From the NCBI GenBank assembly GCA_045537455.1, contig JAZSPM010000136.1:1-9998 (forward strand): a stretch of DNA of 9,998 bases, given 5' to 3'. This DNA is from Ornithomonoglobus_A sp045537455 (GTDB lineage: Bacteria > Bacillota > Clostridia > UBA1381). The number at the start of each line of letters is the position of its first letter. Within the stretch, counting starts at the first letter, position 1. Under the pieces are notes generated by a model, which saw only the letters and a list, made by a program, of their open reading frames with translations, had not been told where the DNA came from and ran no database searches. The position numbers were made by a program, and so were the translations under genes. Shown piece by piece: positions 5,404 through 9,998 of the stretch.

Positions 5404-6207
5404 ATGGAGAATAAGCTTACGTATCATCATATAGGAAAAGACGAGATGTATAAGATATGGCATACGGCTCATGAAAGAATGATGCTTATATATATGTATT
5501 CTGATGGCGGAAGCATAGTGTTCAGTGATAAAATCTATCCGATAAAAAAAGGTGTACTATGCTTTATCGGTTCAAACAAATATCATTATACAATGCCGGA
5601 TAATCCCGAGGTTTATGACAGAAGCAAAATATCATTATCGTCAGAAAATTTTTTAAAGCTCTTATCTGTACTTCCTGAGGATAATGCTTTTTATAAGATT
5701 TTTACTGCTGATTCGGCAGTGTATGCACAGATACCGGAATCAGAAACGGAAGAGATTGAAAAACTGATTGACGAGGTAAAGCAATATGAAAACCACAAGG
5801 ATTATTCAGAAATAATCTTTTTGAACTGTTATATGAAGCTTTTGGTTTATTTGCATAAGTATGCGTCTGAACGCATTTCGGCACCGTCGGGGTTTGCGGC
5901 AAAGGTAATAGAATACATAAACAGTAGAATTTCAGAGGACATAACCATTGACGAAATATGTGAGGCAGTACATATGAGCAAATATCATTTATGCAGAAGA
6001 TTTAAAAATATAACGGGCTTTACAATTATGGAATACATATTAAAAACAAGACTTGCAGCTGCAAAAAATATGCTGAAAACAGAAAGTATTTCTATTACTG
6101 AAATATCGGAAAAGTGCGGATTCAGCAGTGTATCGTATTTTAGCCGTGTATTTAAAGAGCATACAGGAATAACAGCGATTACTTACAGGAAGGAATACCG
6201 TACTTGA
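5404..6207 (+). CDS. AraC-family transcriptional regulator of the sialidase/lyase operon, 267 aa
   Basis: A one-component regulator with an N-terminal cupin-like sensing domain (about 1-110), a helical linker (about 115-165) and the C-terminal AraC DNA-binding domain (about 170-267). The two helix-turn-helix units are IDEICEAVHMSKYHLCRRFK (about 182-201) and ITEISEKCGFSSVSYFSRVF (about 231-250). The latter, followed by GITAITYRKEYR, is the AraC/XylS signature. ATG 5404 is chosen because GGGGGTGAGG lies just upstream; the TTG at 5386 overlaps the -10 box and cannot be the start. The gene is divergent from the sialidase-like operon, with a 136-base shared control region that holds 21-bp-spaced repeats. 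The likely ligand is the sugar acid or glycoside handled by that operon; this is inference from context. Confidence 0.92.
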   Translation: MENKLTYHHIGKDEMYKIWHTAHERMMLIYMYSDGGSIVFSDKIYPIKKGVLCFIGSNKYHYTMPDNPEVYDRSKISLSSENFLKLLSVLPEDNAFYKIFTADSAVYAQIPESETEEIEKLIDEVKQYENHKDYSEIIFLNCYMKLLVYLHKYASERISAPSGFAAKVIEYINSRISEDITIDEICEAVHMSKYHLCRRFKNITGFTIMEYILKTRLAAAKNMLKTESISITEISEKCGFSSVSYFSRVFKEHTGITAITYRKEYRT

Positions 6208-6232
6208 CACAAAATAATAAATGTGATAAAAT
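6204..6232 (+). promoter_or_regulatory. Promoter of the hemolysin III-type gene, overlapping the araC stop codon
   Basis: A perfect TTGACA at 6204-6209 contains the TGA stop of the upstream regulator (6205-6207). After exactly 17 bp comes TAAAAT at 6227-6232. Transcription would start near 6239, 27 bases before the ATG. The gene is therefore probably expressed independently of the regulator, although no terminator separates them. Confidence 0.7.
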
Positions 6233-6265
6233 AAATAAAGAAAATTCGTTTAGAGGGGTGGCATT

Positions 6266-6940
6266 ATGAAAAGACAACCGTTAGCGGAGCGTAAGCTTCC
6301 TGATTATACAAAAGGTGAAGAAATTTTTAATATGGTGTCGCATATAACCGGTGGAGCGGTTGGCATTACTGCACTTGTACTGTGTGTGGTGTTTGCGGCA
6401 TTGAGAGGTCATGTTTTTGGAGTTATAGGAGGAGCAATTTATGGAGCTTCTATGATTATCCTGTATACGTTTTCGAGTATTTATCATGGGCTTAGTCCGA
6501 AGCTTATGGCTAAAAAGGTTTTTCAGATTATAGACCATTGCTCGATATTTATTCTGATTGCGGGAACATATACTCCTGTATGTCTGTGTGCGTTGCGGGA
6601 ATATAATACGGCTCTTGGTTGGACAATATTCGGGATTGTATGGGCAGCGGCAATAATAGGAATAGTTTTGAATTCAATAGATATAAAATCATTCAAGACT
6701 TTTTCTGCAATATGCTATCTTGCAATGGGGTGGTGTATTGTATTTACATGGAAAGCATTCCCGTTTATGATTGCAAGAGGTGGAACAGCACTTTTGCTGT
6801 GGGGTGGAATATGTTATACAATAGGAGCGTTGATTTATTATAAGCTTAAAAAAATACGCTATATGCATTCTGTATTCCACTTGTTTGTGCTTGCAGGAAG
6901 TATTTTGCATATGCTTTATATTTTGATTTATATTGTATAA
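6266..6940 (+). CDS. Hemolysin III / PAQR-family integral membrane protein, 224 aa
   Basis: About seven hydrophobic segments fill residues 28-224 after a short polar N-terminus. The PAQR/hemolysin III landmarks are present in order: Glu19, Asn22 and His26 in EEIFNMVSHITGG; Ser70 and His74 in SSIYHGL; Asp90 and His91 in DHCSIFILIAGTYTP; and His201, His205 and His215 in HSVFHLFVLAGSILH. Together these are the conserved putative metal-binding set of the superfamily, whose eukaryotic members are adiponectin/progestin receptors with hydrolase-like sites. Size is standard for bacterial members. The family name comes from one early report of pore formation; most bacterial members have no proven hemolytic role, and a membrane-lipid or homeostasis role is more likely. 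AGAGGGG (6252-6258) is the ribosome binding site. The gene has its own promoter and terminator and seems unrelated to the sugar modules on either side. Confidence 0.92.
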   Translation: MKRQPLAERKLPDYTKGEEIFNMVSHITGGAVGITALVLCVVFAALRGHVFGVIGGAIYGASMIILYTFSSIYHGLSPKLMAKKVFQIIDHCSIFILIAGTYTPVCLCALREYNTALGWTIFGIVWAAAIIGIVLNSIDIKSFKTFSAICYLAMGWCIVFTWKAFPFMIARGGTALLLWGGICYTIGALIYYKLKKIRYMHSVFHLFVLAGSILHMLYILIYIV

Positions 6941-6953
6941 GTTAAATAAAATT

Positions 6954-6993
6954 CAGGGCTGTTTCACTTTCGTGAAACAGCCCTGTTAATTTT
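6954..6993. terminator. Strong bidirectional terminator
   Basis: CAGGGCTGTTTCAC (6954-6967) and GTGAAACAGCCCTG (6972-6985) form a perfect 14-bp stem with a 4-base loop (TTTC), followed by a T-rich TTAATTTT. AAATAAAA precedes the stem for the opposite strand. It serves the hemolysin III-type gene and the convergent isomerase operon. Confidence 0.93.
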
Positions 6994-7825
6994 AAAGACC
7001 AAGACTCTTTAAATAGTCTATACTCATCTTAGCTGACTCCATAGCCGGTCTCTCAGGAGACTGGTCTTGCTCAACTATAACGCATTCTGCACCTGCTTTT
7101 TCAGCAGCCTCAAGAATTGCAGGGATATTTTGGATTCCGTAGCCAACAGGCTTGAACATGAATCCTGCTTCTTCCTTATCCTTTGGCTTCTGAGCCTTAC
7201 CTGTTTTGTCAATTAAGTCATAAACAGGACCGCCGCCAAGTTTTGCACATACAAAGTCCTTTAAGTGAACAATATCAACTCTGTCTGCGTACTTTTCTAT
7301 GTATTTGCATGGATCTTCGGCTGCATAGTGTACCCAACAGGTATCGAACTCAGGTGATATTACATCTCCTGAAAGCTCCTCATAAAGCCAGTCAATCTTG
7401 TATTTGCCGTCAACAACTTCAAATTCAAAATCGTGGTTATGATAAAGAAGCTTTATTCCTGAAGCCTTCAATGCAGCTGAGAATTCTGTAAATTCCTTCT
7501 TGGTGTTTTCCCATTCGTCACTGCCCTTAAGAGCATCTTTATTGTACCACGGAATTGCACAGTATTTTACACCAACTGTCTTTAAGTAGTCTATAGCAGG
7601 CTGTCCCTGCTCCTTGAATAGCTCGTTTGTTTGATGAACAGATATAGCCTCAAGACCTACTCTGTCAAGAATTTCCTTTACTTCCTCTGCTGATTTGTCG
7701 AAAAAGCCGGCAAATTCAACACAGTCGTAACCCATTTCTTTAACAGCTTTAAGTGTTCCCTCAAAATCATTTTTCATATCGTCACGAACACTGAAAAGCT
7801 GTAATCCAACCTTAAATTTTTTCAT
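6992..7825 (-). CDS. Sugar phosphate isomerase/epimerase family protein (xylose isomerase-like TIM barrel), 277 aa
   Basis: A metal-dependent AP-endonuclease-2/xylose-isomerase-type TIM barrel. Start motif: KVGLQLFSVRDDM. The expected carboxylate/imidazole metal site is visible: Glu37 (DCVEFAG), His131 (YHNHDFEF), Asp161 (PEFDTCWV), His187 (IVHLKD) and Glu252 (VIVEQDQ). Length is normal and nothing is missing. It is the second gene of an operon, 19 bases after the oxidoreductase, with GAGG (7839-7836) ten bases before the ATG. In this family, partners of GFO/IDH oxidoreductases often act on keto-sugars, as isomerases, epimerases, dehydratases or glycoside-cleaving lyases in inositol or 3-keto-sugar pathways. 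The exact substrate cannot be read from the sequence. The stop lies at the foot of the shared terminator. Confidence 0.88.
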   Translation of the reverse strand: MKKFKVGLQLFSVRDDMKNDFEGTLKAVKEMGYDCVEFAGFFDKSAEEVKEILDRVGLEAISVHQTNELFKEQGQPAIDYLKTVGVKYCAIPWYNKDALKGSDEWENTKKEFTEFSAALKASGIKLLYHNHDFEFEVVDGKYKIDWLYEELSGDVISPEFDTCWVHYAAEDPCKYIEKYADRVDIVHLKDFVCAKLGGGPVYDLIDKTGKAQKPKDKEEAGFMFKPVGYGIQNIPAILEAAEKAGAECVIVEQDQSPERPAMESAKMSIDYLKSLGL

Positions 7826-7844
7826 GATGTTATTACCTCGTTAT

Positions 7845-9017
7845 TTATATTTCAGGAATGTCAATTTCGATTTCCTTACCAAGCTTAGCTGACTTCACGA
7901 TACCGTCGATAATAGCCTGGTTGTAAAGAATCTGGCTTGATGGAACAGGAGCTGTACCGCCGTTCTTGATTGCGTCAAGGAATGAACGAACCTTCTTGTA
8001 GAAGTTACCTTTGCTGTTATCTACCATCATAGAAATCTTTGTTTCAACAGCTGAGCCTGCAACCTCGCTGTAGATTGTCATAGGACCGCCGATTGAACCG
8101 TTCCAGCACTCTGTTGATGGAATTCTCAATGAACCCTTCTTACCCATGATAATTGTATCACCTGATGTATCAAGGTGCATAGCCCATGCAATTCTGAAGT
8201 CAAGGATAATTCCGCCTTCAAGTCTTACAAAGCCTGCTGCAAAGTCCTCAACGCCGAATAAATCTGCATATTCAGCCGGCTTGCCTTCAGCCTTGAAGTA
8301 TTCAGGATTTGTACCAAAGAAGTTTGATGTATAACCTGAAACTGTAAGAGGCTTCGGATAACCGATAGCATTAAGTACCATGTCAAGTGAGTAACATCCG
8401 ATATCCCCCATAGCACCGATAACACCTGTATCCTCCTGAATAAATGTTGTACCGAAAGGTGTAGGAATACCACGTCTTCTTCCGCCGCCTGTCTGGATAT
8501 AGTAAATATCACCTAAAATTCCGCTCTGAACAATATCCTTAACCTTAATCATGTTAGGATCAAGTCTTGGCTGGAATCCGATTGACAAAATCTTGCCACT
8601 CTTCTTTTCAGCCTTCATGATTGCGATAGCTTCTTCTGTTGTTACACACATTGGCTTTTCAAGAAGAACGTTAACGCCCTTTTCAAGTGAAGCAATAGCA
8701 CACTCTGCGTGAGTTGCATTATATGTACAAATGCTTACTGCGTCAAGGTCTTTTTCTGCTTCCAACATTTCTGTGTGGCTGTTGTAGCATCTTACACCTT
8801 CAACCTCGTGCTTCTTAAAGAATGCTTCTGCCTTACCTTCAACAAGGTCAGCACCTGCAACGATTTCAACGTCAGGCATTTCCTTGTACTGCTGAATGTG
8901 TGCATCTGCGATCCAACCTGTACCGATAATACCAATCTTTAGCTTTTTGCTTGTGTCAATTACTTCAACACTCTGGTTTGTTTTGAACTGGTCCAAAATA
9001 CTTTCTGCTTTTGCCAT
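7845..9017 (-). CDS. GFO/IDH/MocA-family NAD(P)-dependent oxidoreductase, 390 aa
   Basis: The Rossmann dinucleotide site is GIIGTGWIADAH (Gly29, Gly32 and Gly34). The family catalytic motif EKP is at 120-122 (Lys121). The C-terminal substrate domain follows, including a DIGCYSLD segment where many relatives have D-x-G-x-H; the Tyr variant is known in the glucose-fructose oxidoreductase-like branch. About 26 extra residues precede the Rossmann fold, with no signal or twin-arginine motif, so the enzyme is cytoplasmic. AAGGAG (9032-9027) nine bases upstream supports the ATG at 9017. First gene of a two-gene operon with the TIM-barrel isomerase, divergent from an AraC-type regulator. Members oxidise or reduce hydroxyls of free or linked sugars and inositols. 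Relatives of this class also convert 2,7-anhydro-Neu5Ac, but nothing seen here links this gene specifically to sialate. Confidence 0.92.
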   Translation of the reverse strand: MAKAESILDQFKTNQSVEVIDTSKKLKIGIIGTGWIADAHIQQYKEMPDVEIVAGADLVEGKAEAFFKKHEVEGVRCYNSHTEMLEAEKDLDAVSICTYNATHAECAIASLEKGVNVLLEKPMCVTTEEAIAIMKAEKKSGKILSIGFQPRLDPNMIKVKDIVQSGILGDIYYIQTGGGRRRGIPTPFGTTFIQEDTGVIGAMGDIGCYSLDMVLNAIGYPKPLTVSGYTSNFFGTNPEYFKAEGKPAEYADLFGVEDFAAGFVRLEGGIILDFRIAWAMHLDTSGDTIIMGKKGSLRIPSTECWNGSIGGPMTIYSEVAGSAVETKISMMVDNSKGNFYKKVRSFLDAIKNGGTAPVPSSQILYNQAIIDGIVKSAKLGKEIEIDIPEI

Positions 9018-9053
9018 TTTTCTTCTCTCCTTACTTGATTTTTTATTTATATT

Positions 9054-9097
9054 GTGGTATACTTCAATTATACCGCTTATATTTCAAATATACCACT
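9054..9097. promoter_or_regulatory. Repeat cluster overlapping the oxidoreductase promoter (candidate operator)
   Basis: TTCAATTATACCGCT (9063-9077) and TTCAAATATACCACT (9083-9097) match at 13 of 15 positions and are 20 bp apart. In addition, GTGGTATA (9054-9061) is a perfect inverse of TATACCAC (9089-9096). On the minus strand the first copy includes the perfect -10 box TATAAT (9072-9067), and the second covers the -35 position, which is a poor match (TGGTAT). A regulator bound here would control the oxidoreductase operon directly; the AraC-type gene next door is the obvious candidate. Confidence 0.55.
9067..9095 (-). promoter_or_regulatory. Promoter of the oxidoreductase/isomerase operon
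   Basis: Minus-strand TATAAT at 9072-9067, 50 bases before the ATG. With 17-bp spacing, the -35 position (9095-9090) reads TGGTAT, a weak match. The whole promoter is embedded in the repeat cluster 9054-9097, which suggests regulated expression. Confidence 0.55.
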
Positions 9098-9183
9098 GCG
9101 GCTTATTATTTTCAAGTTTTATATTGACTTATTATAAAACAATTTTGACATTTTTGATATTACTTAAAAGAAAGGGTAATTGC

Positions 9184-9998
9184 ATGAAAAATGAAATTGT
9201 AAAATCAACGCTTACAAATATTGCTGCCTCGATATCTCCTACGCATTATATTAATTTTCCTCCGGGGTGGCAGTCGGAATTGCATATGCATGATGAACTT
9301 GAATTTTTATATATTGAAGCGGGAGAATTTTCATGCACAGCGAACGATATAGTCTACAAAGCTTCACAGGGGGACATTGTGTTTATAAACAGTCGTGTTC
9401 CGCATATTACATATGCTCATACAAGCAATACATTTGTTTCGCTTCTGCAGTTTTCTCCTGAAAGTCTTTCAAATGCCAGTGTAATTAATATAAGTAAGTA
9501 TCTGTCAAGATTTATAAATATAAATAAAGAACACGCAATTCTGTTCAAGAACGGAGATAATAAAAACGAAGAATTAAAAACATATCTGACAAATATCTTT
9601 TATGAATACAGAAATAAAAGACCTGCGTATGAGCTTTATATCAAGGCACAGCTTTGTAACATTATTGCTTTTTTGTCAAGAAATGATATTCTTACTGACA
9701 GCTCTATATTTTTTAATGAAAAGACAATTTCAAAGGTGATGCCTGCTCTTAACTATATAGATTCGCATTATACAGAGCAGATTCAGCTTGAGGATTTGAG
9801 TAAGCTGTTAAATCTGAATCAGTCTTATTTTTGCAGATTGTTCAAGCAGGCAACAAACTCTACTTTTATTGAATATCTGAATTTTGTAAGAGTATGTAAG
9901 GCAGAGCGTATGCTTTCTGTTTCAACTGACAGTGTAGGAGATATTTCGCTCAATCTTGGATTTGCATCTGTTTCGTACTTTAATAAAATATTCAAACG
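9184..9998 (+). CDS. AraC-family transcriptional regulator, C-terminus cut by the window edge
   Basis: The frame runs open from ATG 9184 (ribosome binding site AAAGGG about eight bases upstream) to the last base, 271 codons and two bases. The N-terminal cupin sensing domain shows ELHMHDELEFLYIEAGEF (His34, His36) and ends with VPHITYAH (His74). A helical linker spans about 125-180. The first DNA-binding helix-turn-helix is LEDLSKLLNLNQSYFCRLFK (202-221). The second is entered at VGDISLNLGFASVSYFNKIF (251-270), the AraC signature; only about 20-30 residues should be missing. It is divergent from the oxidoreductase/isomerase operon with a 166-base shared region, and probably senses a sugar handled by that operon. 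It shares domain plan but little N-terminal sequence with the regulator at 5404-6207, so the two should respond to different ligands. Confidence 0.9.
   Translation, partial: MKNEIVKSTLTNIAASISPTHYINFPPGWQSELHMHDELEFLYIEAGEFSCTANDIVYKASQGDIVFINSRVPHITYAHTSNTFVSLLQFSPESLSNASVINISKYLSRFININKEHAILFKNGDNKNEELKTYLTNIFYEYRNKRPAYELYIKAQLCNIIAFLSRNDILTDSSIFFNEKTISKVMPALNYIDSHYTEQIQLEDLSKLLNLNQSYFCRLFKQATNSTFIEYLNFVRVCKAERMLSVSTDSVGDISLNLGFASVSYFNKIFK

Noticed and set aside
6266..6940. Hemolysin III read as a virulence toxin
   Set aside because: The fold and conserved His/Asp/Ser set are those of PAQR-type membrane proteins. The family name does not show hemolysis, and nothing else here suggests virulence.
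7183..7491. 102-aa plus-strand ORF opposite the isomerase gene
   Set aside because: It is antisense to a complete gene that has all its active-site residues. No initiation site or recognisable domain.
1..9998. CRISPR array, tRNA or rRNA genes
   Set aside because: No regularly spaced identical repeats, cloverleaf-like segments or conserved rRNA stretches were seen on either strand.

Overview
The window is AT-rich and has AGGAGG-type ribosome binding sites, TTGACA/TATAAT-like promoters and clostridial protein families. It most likely comes from an anaerobic, gut-type member of the Clostridia (Bacillota). This assignment rests on sequence style and family memory only; there is no rRNA or other taxonomic marker.

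Layout. (1) Positions 1-613 are insertion-sequence debris: a truncated IS256-type transposase (+) and a frameshifted, internally deleted IS3-type OrfA (-) that still has its promoter and ribosome binding site. (2) Positions 720-2600 are the recombinase end of an integrated element: a 43-residue unknown ORF, a strong promoter framed by an inverted repeat, and a 530-aa large serine recombinase. (3) Positions 2598-3263 hold the 3' part of a cysteine-rich clostridial gene with no start site of its own. It begins three bases after the recombinase stop and in the same frame, so the element appears to sit inside this gene. A bidirectional terminator closes the block. (4) Positions 3301-6207 are a sugar-acid module: a minus-strand operon of a BNR/Asp-box sialidase-like protein and an N-acetylneuraminate lyase family aldolase, with a divergent AraC-type regulator. 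Two 21-bp-spaced direct repeats lie between them. (5) Positions 6266-6940 encode a hemolysin III/PAQR-type membrane protein with its own promoter, which starts inside the araC stop codon, and a bidirectional terminator. (6) Positions 6992-9998 are a second module with the same design: a minus-strand operon of a GFO/IDH/MocA oxidoreductase and a TIM-barrel sugar isomerase/epimerase, with a divergent AraC-type regulator cut by the window edge. Repeats again lie between the divergent genes.

How it fits together. Modules 4 and 6 look like inducible sugar-catabolism units, each read by a local AraC activator. No transporter and no other step of either pathway is present, so substrates are inferred. 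The best candidate for something undescribed is the recombinase/cysteine-rich gene junction, which resembles the skin-type arrangement where a serine recombinase excises an element and rebuilds a sporulation gene. The other end of the element and the 5' half of the gene are not in the window.
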